64,000 nt of DNA from NCBI RefSeq assembly GCF_018687675.1, contig NZ_CP061302.1:1376192-1440191 (forward strand). The letters are read 5' to 3'. The stretch's first letter is position 1. Every line of letters begins with the position of its first letter. The position numbers were made by a program, and so were the translations under genes. The notes under the pieces were generated by a model, which was not told where the DNA came from, searched no databases, and worked only from the letters and a program-made list of their open reading frames with translations. The stretch is from Polynucleobacter sp. MG-Unter2-18. Lineage in GTDB: Bacteria; Pseudomonadota; Gammaproteobacteria; Burkholderiales; Burkholderiaceae. Below, piece by piece: positions 55,918 through 64,000 of the stretch.

Positions 55918-55945
55918 GCTAACTTCCGATGGTTTTAAAGTTAGC
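55918..55945 (-). promoter_or_regulatory. Hairpin in the rpsF leader, possible S6:S18 binding site
   Basis: An 8-bp perfect stem GCTAACTT / AAGTTAGC with a 12-base loop lies 38 bases upstream of the rpsF ATG. Autoregulatory S6:S18 leaders occur at this place in many bacteria, but I do not see the classical bulged CCG, so the identity is only a guess. Confidence 0.35.
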
Positions 55946-56013
55946 GTCAGTGTGACAAGGTAGTAACAAATTGTAGGTAAAACTAACTACTCATATTTAC
56001 AGCTTTTAAGTAC

Positions 56014-57090
56014 TTACTTAATTTCAGGTAAGTCCGCTATTCTAGCAAAAAAATCCTGCCAAGTCAGGGGTTTACCGGCTTTATTTGCCTGCTTTGCAGC
56101 ATTTAACGCCAATTGAAGTGCAATTCTGGCTCTAGGCGCAGTCAGAGACCCTGAGGCACAGCATCCAGGCTTATCCAACTCAGGAATGTTTCGCAAAGTA
56201 GCCCCGGCACCTGTTCTCGTTGTCCTCGCCAATGCAATACCCTGAAGCATCGCCCGGTCCAAAGGCTCGATCCAGCCATCATGAAAGCCACCGTGCCCCG
56301 AACCAGCAAGAACAAAGCCTTGGACGGCACTACCAAGCCACTGCGCGATGGTTTCAGGACGAGCACCCGCATGACTTGTTAGGATCTCAACCCAAGGCCA
56401 CTGTGCTTCCTCCGGAATAGGCAAATCTTCATTCCAAGCTGCCTGTACAGCTTTCACGCCAGATACCCAAGATGGGTTAACCAAACCTACCGAACTGGAC
56501 GGGGCATTTTGTAATGGCGCATTCAAAGCCGTAGCATGGCGCTTAGCTAAGTCCATTGCCATACATCCACGCCCGTCCATCACTGCGTAAATACCACCAG
56601 GAAAGTTATCAATAGGCGTGGAAGCCCATCGCAAGGCGTCCAAAAGATTTGAGGGGCCATCGGCTCCAGGCGCATTACTCGGGAGCATGGCCCCAGTCAA
56701 AATGACCCTCTTAGACTGAGTCTGCGCTAACTTGCCACACGTTGCCTGCAAAAATAAGCCTACTTCTTCAATCGTATCAGTGCCGTGGGTAATCACAATT
56801 CCCTTTACAGCAGCATCTGATAGGGCCTCCTTTACAGCAAGTCCTAGACTAGTCAGGTGAGCCTCGGTCAGATTACGACTATTAATATTCGCTAACTGAC
56901 GTGAAACTAGATTGACCCCCGCAGGGACCACCGAATGAATTTGAGCTACTAGAGCGTCAACCCCGACTAGACCGGCTTCATATTGAAGAGGGCTGTCTTT
57001 AGGGTTGGGGGCGAGACCTGCAATGGTGCCGCCCATACCTAAAATCAGGATATGGGGTGTATTTGCAGAAATATTAGATGTTGAGCTCAT
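56014..57090 (-). CDS. Asparaginase (bacterial type)
   Basis: The 358-residue protein has the two Thr motifs of L-asparaginases: G-M-G-G-T-I-A-G near residue 18 and [10 protein letters not shown] near 98. It turns asparagine into aspartate and ammonia. No signal peptide is seen, suggesting the cytosolic form. It is divergent from lexA, and its ATG is 63 bases from the lexA ATG, so the promoters overlap. Confidence 0.93.
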   Translation of the reverse strand: MSSTSNISANTPHILILGMGGTIAGLAPNPKDSPLQYEAGLVGVDALVAQIHSVVPAGVNLVSRQLANINSRNLTEAHLTSLGLAVKEALSDAAVKGIVITHGTDTIEEVGLFLQATCGKLAQTQSKRVILTGAMLPSNAPGADGPSNLLDALRWASTPIDNFPGGIYAVMDGRGCMAMDLAKRHATALNAPLQNAPSSSVGLVNPSWVSGVKAVQAAWNEDLPIPEEAQWPWVEILTSHAGARPETIAQWLGSAVQGFVLAGSGHGGFHDGWIEPLDRAMLQGIALARTTRTGAGATLRNIPELDKPGCCASGSLTAPRARIALQLALNAAKQANKAGKPLTWQDFFARIADLPEIK

Positions 57091-57135
57091 TCATCCATTA
57101 TCCGCCCTTCAAATTGCTTGAATATTCAAAAAGTG

Positions 57136-57151
57136 CTGTATACAATCCCAG
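57136..57151 (+). promoter_or_regulatory. LexA (SOS) box in front of lexA
   Basis: CTGT-ATACAATC-CCAG fits the CTGT-N8-ACAG LexA consensus with one mismatch in the second half. It ends one base before the lexA ATG, so bound LexA would block its own gene. It is also about 46 bases from the asparaginase start. Confidence 0.75.
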
Positions 57152-57152
57152 T

Positions 57153-57872
57153 ATGGACATAAATACAGTCGATTTTCCAGAGGGGCTGACTGCCCTCCCC
57201 AAACTCACCTCACGTCAAAGTGAGATTTTGGAATTGATTACCAAGGCCATCGATGAAAGTGGCTCCCCCCCTACTCGCGCTGAAATTGCAACGCAACTCG
57301 GTTTTGCATCAGCCAACGCTGCTGAAGAGCACTTACGCGCCTTAGCAAAAAAAGGATATATCGAACTGACACCGGGAACATCTCGCGGCATTCGTATTCC
57401 ACAACGATTTAATCAAACGCACAATCCTAATAAATATCGTCAGATGTCATTACCCTCTGGCGCTCTTCAGCAACTCACATTGCCACTCATTGGTCGTGTT
57501 GCCGCAGGTTCTCCAATCATGGCTGTTGAGCACATTGAAAAACAAGTGCCAATTGATCCAAGCTTGTTTAGCAAAGGTGCTGATTACTTACTGAAGGTAG
57601 TTGGTATGAGCATGCGCGATGCTGGCATTCTGGATGGCGACTATCTTGCAGTACGAAAAACTTCCGAGGTTCGTAACGGCGATATTGTGGTTGCGCGTTT
57701 AGATGATGAAGTCACAGTAAAACGTTGGAACCAAAAGAAAACTGCGGATGGCATGGTAATTGAATTGCAAGCTGAGAACCCAGACTTCAAAAATATTTTG
57801 GTAGATAGACGTCAACCGAACTTTGCGGTTGAAGGTCATGCTGTTGGCCTCATCAGGGCTGGCGGACTATAA
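57153..57872 (+). CDS. lexA: SOS response repressor LexA
   Basis: The 239-residue protein has an N-terminal winged helix (L-T-S-R-Q-S-E-I-L about 18-26) and an S24 protease domain with the cleavage pair A118-G119, catalytic Ser153 and Lys190, 37 apart as in E. coli. It is about 37 residues longer than E. coli LexA, mainly in the N-terminus and hinge. The start at 57153 is just behind the SOS box; the longer frame to 57078 is rejected. A terminator follows. Confidence 0.96.
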   Translation: MDINTVDFPEGLTALPKLTSRQSEILELITKAIDESGSPPTRAEIATQLGFASANAAEEHLRALAKKGYIELTPGTSRGIRIPQRFNQTHNPNKYRQMSLPSGALQQLTLPLIGRVAAGSPIMAVEHIEKQVPIDPSLFSKGADYLLKVVGMSMRDAGILDGDYLAVRKTSEVRNGDIVVARLDDEVTVKRWNQKKTADGMVIELQAENPDFKNILVDRRQPNFAVEGHAVGLIRAGGL

Positions 57873-57889
57873 GCTCCGCCCCGCTAAGC

Positions 57890-57915
57890 AAAAGGCCTCG
57901 TTTAGAGGCCTTTTT
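57890..57915. terminator. Intrinsic terminator after lexA
   Basis: A 10-bp stem (AAAAGGCCTC / GAGGCCTTTT) with a 5-base loop and T-run lies 17 bases after the lexA stop. It can also serve the lipoprotein gene on the other strand. Confidence 0.85.
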
Positions 57916-57940
57916 CTATTGCTAAGCGATATAAGTATTT

Positions 57941-58399
57941 TTATTTCTTAGTTGGCGCAACTACGTTTGCGTTCTTTGGTGATGCAGTGATAGTGATAAT
58001 TGTCTTTGGACCAGTGAATGGACCTTCATTTAGCTCTACTGTTGAGGTGCGGTCACCCTTAGTGAAAACCAAAATACTGGTTTTTGATTTCACTGCACTC
58101 ACGGTAGTCCAACCCGCTTTAGGGTATTCAGCTTGGAAGAATGCGTAAATATCCGTTGGGGTTTGCACACCAGATAAAACTACGCGCCCAACCCAGTTAT
58201 CACCACGACCAATGATTAAAGAATCTGAACCGATGATTTTGGATGCCGCAGGCAATGGCATATCACCTAAGAGTTGTGTCTGAATTTCTTGAACTTCACT
58301 GGGCGTACCTGTTGGAGAATCACCAGAAGATGCACATCCACCCAGCAGAGTGGATAAGACTAAGCAAAGCGCACTAAGTTTTAGAGTTTGAAATGTCAT
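57941..58399 (-). CDS. Lipoprotein of unknown function
   Basis: The 152-residue protein has a lipobox L-G-G-C (Cys22) and a small mixed alpha/beta part with P-L-P-A-A-S-K-I-I near residue 48, W-V-G-R-V and Y-A-F-F-Q. I recognise no named family with confidence. No catalytic pattern is evident; a structural envelope role is possible. It lies between lexA and the tRNA genes. Confidence 0.7.
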   Translation of the reverse strand: MTFQTLKLSALCLVLSTLLGGCASSGDSPTGTPSEVQEIQTQLLGDMPLPAASKIIGSDSLIIGRGDNWVGRVVLSGVQTPTDIYAFFQAEYPKAGWTTVSAVKSKTSILVFTKGDRTSTVELNEGPFTGPKTIITITASPKNANVVAPTKK

Positions 58400-58493
58400 T
58401 GTTTACCATGATAGCCCAAAGTGATTAACGCATAAGAGCTTACAACATTTGTAAGCTTCTTAGGCTACACGATTCATTCGTCAACTCAAATTC

Positions 58494-58567
58494 TGGAGGC
58501 GCGTGAGGGAATCGAACCCCCGTACGAAGCTTTGCAGGCTCCTGCCTAACCACTCGGCCAACGCGCC
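58494..58567 (-). tRNA. tRNA-Cys (GCA)
   Basis: The minus strand starts GGCGCGT and ends ACGCGCC-T-CCA, forming the 7-bp acceptor stem with the CCA encoded. The anticodon loop is CTGCAAA (anticodon GCA) on a stem GGAGC/GCTTC, and GGTTCGATTCC makes the T-arm. Length 74. Confidence 0.95.
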
Positions 58568-58617
58568 ATATGCTTGAATCAAAAATGGGAAGCTTTTTTA
58601 GGGCTTCCCATCGAACT

Positions 58618-58693
58618 TGGAGCGGGAAAGGAGGTTCGAACTCCCGACCTATACCTTGGCAAGGTATCGCTCTACCAGCTGAGCTATTCCCGC
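58618..58693 (-). tRNA. tRNA-Gly (GCC)
   Basis: The minus strand starts GCGGGAATAGCTCAGC and ends TTCCCGC-T-CCA. The anticodon loop TTGCCAA gives GCC, and the T-arm holds GTTCGAACC. Length 76 with encoded CCA. It lies 50 bases upstream of tRNA-Cys on the same strand and is likely co-transcribed with it. Confidence 0.96.
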
Positions 58694-58810
58694 ATAACAG
58701 GGCAACAGTTTAGCAAACAATTTGAGGGAACGCATTATTCATGGAGAAGGCTGTCCACTAGCAGGGCTGATGTTTTCGCTAGACCCTTATCGGCAATGGG
58801 TTTGTGGATA

Positions 58811-59386
58811 TTACTTAGCTTTCTCAACTATCTGAGGCAAAGCCTTTTTCATGTAATAAAACATGGACCAAAGCGTCAAAAAGGATGCAATCCAAATTAA
58901 CCAAGTGCCAACTTGCGCGCAATTGAGCCAACCAAAAATGGTGTCGTTTAACAATAAAAATGGAATTGCTACAAGTTGAGCCGTAGTCTTTAGCTTGCCG
59001 ACCATATGCACAGCAACGCTTTTGCCGGCACCTAAGAGCGCCATCCACTCTCTTAATGCGGAGATGGTAATTTCACGTCCAATGATGATGAGGGCAACCC
59101 AAACCTGTACGCGGTCCATGTTCAGGAGAACCAACAATGCAGCAGCAACAATCAACTTGTCTGCTACCGGGTCTAAGAATTGACCAAATGCTGACTCCTG
59201 TTTCATTTTGCGAGCTAAGAATCCATCTAACCAATCAGTCACAGCAGCAAAGATAAAAATCACTGTAGCTGTGAGATTTTTTTCAAAGGGAGTAAGCCAG
59301 TCATTAGGTAAATAGAACACTGCAACGACAAGCGGAATTGCGGCAACACGCAACCAGGTCAGGGCAATAGGTAAATTAAACGGCAT
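58811..59386 (-). CDS. pgsA: CDP-diacylglycerol-glycerol-3-phosphate 3-phosphatidyltransferase
   Basis: The 191-residue membrane protein makes phosphatidylglycerol phosphate. It has the CDP-alcohol transferase motif D-x2-D-G-x2-A-R-x8-G-x3-D-x3-D (T-D-W-L-D-G-F-L-A-R ... F-L-D-P-V-A-D-K, about residues 50-75) and four to five helices. It follows uvrC by 36 bases, as in many proteobacteria. Confidence 0.95.
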   Translation of the reverse strand: MPFNLPIALTWLRVAAIPLVVAVFYLPNDWLTPFEKNLTATVIFIFAAVTDWLDGFLARKMKQESAFGQFLDPVADKLIVAAALLVLLNMDRVQVWVALIIIGREITISALREWMALLGAGKSVAVHMVGKLKTTAQLVAIPFLLLNDTIFGWLNCAQVGTWLIWIASFLTLWSMFYYMKKALPQIVEKAK

Positions 59387-59422
59387 TGTTCAAGCATAAA
59401 CTAATGTGAGCTTGCTGGGCAA

Positions 59423-61363
59423 TCAATGGAGTTGTCTATAAATTAGCTCTGCCAATGCAGTAGATATCCCCTCTACGCTGGAGAGCTCTTCGATAGTGGC
59501 ATTAGAAACGCCACGCAAACCTCCAAAACGGGCTAGTAATTTTTGGCGACGTTTTGCTCCGATCCCCTCAATCTCTTCTAGCTGAGAGACTGTTCTGGCT
59601 TTTGCTCGTTTAGCACGCATGCCCGTAATGGCAAAGCGATGTGCCTCATCTCGGATTTGCGCAACTAATAACAAAGCTGCGCTATCAATACCGAGTTCAA
59701 GCGATTTACGTCCGTCCGCAAAAATAAGCGTCTCGAGACCTACCTTACGGCCTTCCCCTTTAGCAACACCAACAATCAACCCAATATCCATGCCAAATTC
59801 AGAAAGAACTTGTCTTGCCATCTCGACCTGACCTTTGCCACCGTCAATCAAAATCACTTGTGGCATCTTCTCAACCGGGAGCTCTTGGAAATTTGCATAA
59901 CGGCGCTGTAGGACCTGACGCATTGCAGCGTAGTCATCACCCGGTGTAATGTCATTAATATTAAAACGACGATATTCACTAGACTGCATCGCATTTTTGG
60001 AATACACCACACAAGAAGCTTGTGTGGCCTCACCAGAAGTATGACTAATGTCAAAACACTCAATACGCAACTGCTCGAGACTTTCCAATTCCAAAGCCAA
60101 AACATCAGCTAGCGCTCGCGCTCTTGCTAGTTGTCCACCAGTCTCGACCAAACGCTTTGCAATTGCAATCTTGGCATTACCTTCAGCCATACCCAGCCAA
60201 TGTCGTCTTTGGCCTTGTGGCTGATGCAGGAAAGTAATGCGCTTACCGGCTTGCGCATTGAGTAAGTCATGCAAGCCTTCTGGAGCTGATTGCTCGGAAA
60301 TATCCTCTGCACTTTCTTCCGGCGCCGCAATATCATCAACCAACTTTCTTAAAGGATGATTCAGAATCAACACCGGTGGAATTAAATTGGTGGTCGCCTC
60401 GCCATCACCTGACTTCTCCTCTAGGTAATGCTGCGCAATAAAGGCTTCTAAAATTTCTGCGGGGGGTGGCAACTCTCCAGAACTTGAACGCAAGCCTTTA
60501 GGGAAATAGGCTCGATCACCTAAATGGCGTCCGCCCCGAATCATTGCTAAGTTGACGCAAACCACGCCTTCCATTTGAGCTACAGCTATGACGTCAACAT
60601 CACCCTCACCATCAGCAACGGTATCCATCGACTGCTGCTGCAAGACGCTAGAAAGATCTGCAATACGATCTCTTAATACCGCAGCCATTTCAAATTCCAT
60701 AGCATCGCTGTAGGCATGCATCTTTTTTTCAAGCTCAGAAAGCACGCGACTATGATCACCCTCCAAAAAACGGGTTGCTTGAGCTACGTCCTGACCATAT
60801 TGATCTGCGCTCAGACGACCAACACAAGGTGCACTACAGCGATGAATTTGATGCAGCAAACAAGGACGGCTACGGTTTTTGAACACTGAGTCTTCGCAAG
60901 TCCTCAGACGAAAGACTTTTTGCAAAATCTGCACGCTATTACGTACTGCCCATGAATTCGGAAATGGTCCAAAGTAGTGATTGCGCTTATCTGTTTTTCC
61001 TCGATAAGAGGCTAGACGTGGAAACTGGTGTCCCGTCAACATCACATAGGGATAGGACTTATCATCTCGGAAGAGAATATTGAATGGAGGGGCTAACTCC
61101 TTAATTAAATTATTCTCTAAAATTAAAGCTTCTGTTTCTGAGCGTGTTACTGTAGTTTCGTAGCGGGCAATTTTTCCCACCATCAGCTCTATACGTGGTG
61201 AAAGCTGAGTTCGCTGGAAGTAACTAGATACCCGCTTTTTGAGGTTGCGCGCTTTTCCGACATACAGAATATGTCCCGCCTCATCAAAGAAGCGATACAC
61301 CCCCGGCAATCCGGGTAGCCGTTTAACATCCTGCTGAAGGGTTTCAAAAAGCGAATTGCTCAT
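59423..61363 (-). CDS. uvrC: Excinuclease ABC subunit C
   Basis: The 646-residue repair nuclease has the GIY-YIG domain for the 3' cut ([15 protein letters not shown], about 20-45), a UVR helix near 205-240, the 5' endonuclease domain (I-D-G-G-K-G-Q-V-E near 507) and two HhH motifs at the end ([10 protein letters not shown]). It cuts on both sides of the lesion held by UvrB. Its ATG overlaps the earP ATG on the other strand (CATG). Confidence 0.96.
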   Translation of the reverse strand: MSNSLFETLQQDVKRLPGLPGVYRFFDEAGHILYVGKARNLKKRVSSYFQRTQLSPRIELMVGKIARYETTVTRSETEALILENNLIKELAPPFNILFRDDKSYPYVMLTGHQFPRLASYRGKTDKRNHYFGPFPNSWAVRNSVQILQKVFRLRTCEDSVFKNRSRPCLLHQIHRCSAPCVGRLSADQYGQDVAQATRFLEGDHSRVLSELEKKMHAYSDAMEFEMAAVLRDRIADLSSVLQQQSMDTVADGEGDVDVIAVAQMEGVVCVNLAMIRGGRHLGDRAYFPKGLRSSSGELPPPAEILEAFIAQHYLEEKSGDGEATTNLIPPVLILNHPLRKLVDDIAAPEESAEDISEQSAPEGLHDLLNAQAGKRITFLHQPQGQRRHWLGMAEGNAKIAIAKRLVETGGQLARARALADVLALELESLEQLRIECFDISHTSGEATQASCVVYSKNAMQSSEYRRFNINDITPGDDYAAMRQVLQRRYANFQELPVEKMPQVILIDGGKGQVEMARQVLSEFGMDIGLIVGVAKGEGRKVGLETLIFADGRKSLELGIDSAALLLVAQIRDEAHRFAITGMRAKRAKARTVSQLEEIEGIGAKRRQKLLARFGGLRGVSNATIEELSSVEGISTALAELIYRQLH

Positions 61364-62441
61364 GCGTTGGGATATTTTCTGTCAAATCGTAGATAACTAT
61401 GGTGATGCCGGTGTTTGCTGGCGCCTAGCAAGAAGCTTAACAAGTCTTCATGGCCAAGACGTGCGCATTTTCTGTGATGATCTGCCAACCCTTAATTTAC
61501 TCGCTTCTGGGGTTGACCCAAAAATCCAGCGTCGTATCGACATCCAACCCTGGGAAGCTAGTCATAACAATAGCCGCCATCCAGTTGAAGCCCCCGATAT
61601 CGTGATAGAGGCATTTGGATGCGAGCTTCCCGATCGCTACCTTGCAGGCCTGCTGATTGCTTCAAAAAAACCCATCATCATCAATCTAGAGTACTTAACT
61701 GCAGAGCCTTGGATTGTGGACTTTCATCAGAAAGCATCCCCGCAGGCACATGGTATTCCGAAATATTTTTTCTTTCCTGGATTCCAGACTAATGCCGGTG
61801 GCATTTTGATAGATCCAATTCCCCAAGAGTCATCATTAACTGAGCAATTAGTTCCTGAGAGTCTCAGGGCAAGCTGGAAGCTCTTGCGACCTAATGCAAA
61901 ACGCATCAGTGTTTTTTGCTACCCAGGTGTACCACTCCTGAAATGGTTAGAGGATCTAGCAACATTAGATGGGAACTTTGACATCGTCCTGACGCATGGT
62001 CAGCTTGAGCAATTGCAGTTCAGCTCTGGCCATCCTACCAAAGCGCTTATCCTACCCAACTCGATTCAGCTCATCTCAATTCCTTTTGTGTCTCAGGATG
62101 AATACGATTGGACGCTCTCTCAATGCGACTTCAATATTGTTCGAGGTGAGGATTCTTTTGTCAGAGCGCAATTAGCGGGCAAACCTTTCATCTGGCATAT
62201 TTACCCACAAGAAGATCGCGCGCACGAAACCAAGTTGGCTGCATTTTTAGATCTCTATCTTGCAGAGGCATCACAAGAGCTTAAACACGCCGTCACTGCA
62301 GCAATGACTTGGGCAATGCCTAACAAGTGGCATCACTCCATTGATGACTGGAACACCCATTCCAAGGCCTGGCGAGCAGATTTATTAGAAAAACAAGCCG
62401 ATGGTGGCCTAGCTGCCCGTCTAATGAGCTTTGTAGGCTGA
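61362..62441 (+). CDS. earP: EF-P arginine rhamnosyltransferase EarP
   Basis: The 359-residue GT-B-type enzyme starts [20 protein letters not shown], the EarP N-terminal motif with the catalytic Asp, and has [10 protein letters not shown] near residue 262. It attaches rhamnose from dTDP-rhamnose to Arg32 of EF-P, whose gene follows after 87 bases. The start is ATG 61362; the TTG two codons before is in frame. Confidence 0.94.
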   Translation: MRWDIFCQIVDNYGDAGVCWRLARSLTSLHGQDVRIFCDDLPTLNLLASGVDPKIQRRIDIQPWEASHNNSRHPVEAPDIVIEAFGCELPDRYLAGLLIASKKPIIINLEYLTAEPWIVDFHQKASPQAHGIPKYFFFPGFQTNAGGILIDPIPQESSLTEQLVPESLRASWKLLRPNAKRISVFCYPGVPLLKWLEDLATLDGNFDIVLTHGQLEQLQFSSGHPTKALILPNSIQLISIPFVSQDEYDWTLSQCDFNIVRGEDSFVRAQLAGKPFIWHIYPQEDRAHETKLAAFLDLYLAEASQELKHAVTAAMTWAMPNKWHHSIDDWNTHSKAWRADLLEKQADGGLAARLMSFVG

Positions 62442-62528
62442 TCTTGGGCTAAAGATACCTGCGGGCGGTTACAATCTTGTTTTTGATAAAAACCGCAGAA
62501 AAACAACTCTGCACCCAGGAATAGCAAG

Positions 62529-63089
62529 ATGAAAACAGCACAAGAACTCCGCGTTGGTAACGTAGTCATGATTGGCACAGATGCCATGGTCGTTTTAAAA
62601 GCAGAATACAGCCGCTCAGGCCGCAACTCCTCTGTTGTAAAAATGAAATTCAAGAACTTGTTAACTGGTGCGCCTAACGAAGGCGTATTCAAAGCAGATG
62701 ACAAGTTTGATGTGGTGATTTTGGACAAGAAAGATTGCACCTACTCTTACTTCGCAGATCCAATGTATGTATTTATGGATACCGAGTACAACCAATATGA
62801 AGTAGAAGCCGAATTCATGGGTGATGCATTGCATTACCTAGAAGAAAGCATGCCTTGCGAAGTCGTGTTCTACGAAGGTAAAGCGCTCTCAGTAGCCATG
62901 CCAAACTCTTTGGTTCGTGAAATCATTTACACAGAGCCAGCGGTTAAAGGCGACACTAGTTCAGGCAAGGTCTTGAAGACTGCAAAATTAGCCACTGGCT
63001 ATGAATTACAAGTACCACTGTTCTGCAATACTGGCGATAAGATCGAGATCGACACTCGTACCGGTGAATATCGTAGCCGCGCTAACTAA
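62529..63089 (+). CDS. efp: Elongation factor P
   Basis: The 186-residue protein helps ribosomes pass polyproline stretches. The loop tip at residues 30-33 is S-G-R-N, so residue 32 is Arg, as in the rhamnosylated type; this fits the earP gene just upstream. The three EF-P domains follow in the usual order, ending with D-T-R-T-G-E-Y. A terminator follows 18 bases later. Confidence 0.97.
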   Translation: MKTAQELRVGNVVMIGTDAMVVLKAEYSRSGRNSSVVKMKFKNLLTGAPNEGVFKADDKFDVVILDKKDCTYSYFADPMYVFMDTEYNQYEVEAEFMGDALHYLEESMPCEVVFYEGKALSVAMPNSLVREIIYTEPAVKGDTSSGKVLKTAKLATGYELQVPLFCNTGDKIEIDTRTGEYRSRAN

Positions 63090-63107
63090 TTAGATCGCTC
63101 GTTAAGG

Positions 63108-63133
63108 AAAAGCCCGGTACGCCGGGCTTTTTT
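63108..63133. terminator. Intrinsic terminator between efp and nagZ
   Basis: A 10-bp GC-rich stem (AAAAGCCCGG / CCGGGCTTTT) with TACG loop and T-run; the convergent nagZ ends 5 bases beyond, so it can serve both genes. Confidence 0.88.
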
Positions 63134-63138
63134 ATTGT

Positions 63139-64000
63139 CTAGGTAATGAGCTTCAGTTGCTGAAGCAAGCCTTTGGCATGTTGGTATTGCGCTTCGCCTT
63201 GTAATTCATCCCAGGCAGGAGCTGTGGCAGTCGGCATCAAGCGATTTAATCGAGTTGCGGATTCAGCTTGTTTTGTTTTGGAAACTTTTAGCTGACTCAG
63301 CAATTGATCTGCAAGATCAGGGCGATTACAAATCAACACCGCGTCGCATCCTGCCTCCAGCGCCATATCAGCACCCTTCACTACAGAGCCAGCAACACTG
63401 GCACCCTCCATAGAAAGGTCATCACTAAAGATCACACCTTGAAATCCTAATTCTTGACGCAAAATAGAATGCAACCAGACCTTAGAAAATCCCGCTGGGT
63501 TTTTATCTACTTGCGGGTAAATCACATGAGCCGGCATCACCGCAGTCAAACTCAAATCTAACCACTCGTAAGGCTTAGCATCGTCATTCAGAATTTTCTG
63601 CAATGGGCGCTCATCTACCGGAATGGCCACATGAGAATCCGCCTCTGCCCAGCCATGCCCTGGAAAATGCTTTCCGCAGTTGGCCATACCCGCAAGTCGT
63701 AAGCCTTCATTCAAACTCTTAGCCAATGCAAAGGTGATTTGTGGATCACGGCTAAATGCACGATCGCCGATTACACCGCTGCGACCGAAGTCCAAATCCA
63801 GAACAGGAGTAAAACTAAAGTCTACACCGCAAGCCCTTAACTCAGCAGCTAAGATGTAACCACAGGCAGTTGCTGCTGCCATGGCAATGGCGGCTGATTC
63901 AGCGCTATGTTTTGGTTTGTGCGTTGATTTATTTTTTAACCCCCAAAGTTCACCAAGCTTGCGCATGGCAGGCAAATGGGTGAAGCCATCCGTTCTGCAG
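63139..64000 (-). CDS. nagZ: Beta-N-acetylhexosaminidase NagZ, start outside window
   Basis: The frame is open to base 64000, so the N-terminal part (probably about 60 residues) is missing; 286 codons remain. GH3 motifs are seen: G-F-T-H-L-P-A-M near the cut edge, D-x-D-F-G-R-S-G-V-I-G-D-R-A-F, K-H-F-P-G-H-G with the acid/base His, and the nucleophile Asp in F-S-D-D-L-S-M-E-G. It removes GlcNAc from cell-wall recycling products in the cytosol. Confidence 0.93.
   Translation of the reverse strand, partial: CRTDGFTHLPAMRKLGELWGLKNKSTHKPKHSAESAAIAMAAATACGYILAAELRACGVDFSFTPVLDLDFGRSGVIGDRAFSRDPQITFALAKSLNEGLRLAGMANCGKHFPGHGWAEADSHVAIPVDERPLQKILNDDAKPYEWLDLSLTAVMPAHVIYPQVDKNPAGFSKVWLHSILRQELGFQGVIFSDDLSMEGASVAGSVVKGADMALEAGCDAVLICNRPDLADQLLSQLKVSKTKQAESATRLNRLMPTATAPAWDELQGEAQYQHAKGLLQQLKLIT

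Noticed and set aside
1..64000. CRISPR array, prophage, insertion sequence or rRNA operon
   Set aside because: No regularly spaced repeats, transposase, phage structural genes or rRNA stretches were seen on reading both strands.

Overview
The window is an ordinary-looking stretch of a betaproteobacterial chromosome, most likely Burkholderiaceae and most similar in flavour to Polynucleobacter. This is inferred from the gene set and the moderate GC content by eye (mid-40s percent, low for Burkholderiales), not from a database search. Supporting markers are the EarP/EF-P pair with the Arg32 rhamnosylation target, rpsF-priB-rpsR-rplI-dnaB, an iscRSUA-hscBA-fdx operon without iscX, an intracellular PHB depolymerase and a Bug/TctC solute-binding protein. 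No phage, insertion sequence, CRISPR array or rRNA was seen.

Layout. 1-7.3 kb: the end of a Bug/TctC binding protein, then a tight seven-gene minus-strand operon (Fe-S subunit, two haem-type membrane anchors, two-subunit class I fumarase, flavoprotein, TauE permease) divergent from a LysR regulator; it looks like a second, dedicated succinate (or succinate-like) oxidation and hydration module. 7.4-8.9 kb: a Rap1a-like secreted protein and a DUF3300 lipoprotein. 8.9-14.5 kb: the isc operon with an IscR box. 14.5-25.4 kb: uvrB, aromatic/aspartate aminotransferase, phaZ, rsxB, nth, DUF1841, transporters, HIT protein, aceA. 25.5-35.2 kb: clpB with a sigma-32-type promoter, two neighbouring GIY-YIG nuclease genes, an Rrf2 regulator, small proteins, AlkB and a renalase-like oxidoreductase. 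35.2-41.2 kb: moaE-moaD-moeA, thrC-hom-aminotransferase. 41.3-48.5 kb: a complete aminoarabinose (L-Ara4N) lipid A operon arnT-B-C-A(split)-D. 48.5-51.8 kb: peroxiredoxin, phoH-type gene behind a structured leader with an internal terminator, NlpC/P60 lipoprotein, a duplicated Cys-repeat protein. 51.9-55.9 kb: dnaB (carrying an intein), rplI, rpsR, priB, rpsF. 56-64 kb: asparaginase, lexA with an SOS box, tRNA-Cys, tRNA-Gly, pgsA, uvrC, earP, efp and the start-truncated nagZ.

The most unusual item is the 352-residue intein in DnaB. It sits inside the Walker A loop between Lys and Thr, begins with Ala rather than Cys/Ser, and carries the Trp/Cys/Thr set of a class 3 intein plus two LAGLIDADG motifs. 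Other points worth following are the fumarase/quinone-reductase operon whose flavoprotein lacks the FAD-linking His, the terminator-bearing phoH leader, two small genes of about 50 residues (one with no ORF over 60 residues), and the uvrC/earP start codons that overlap head to head.
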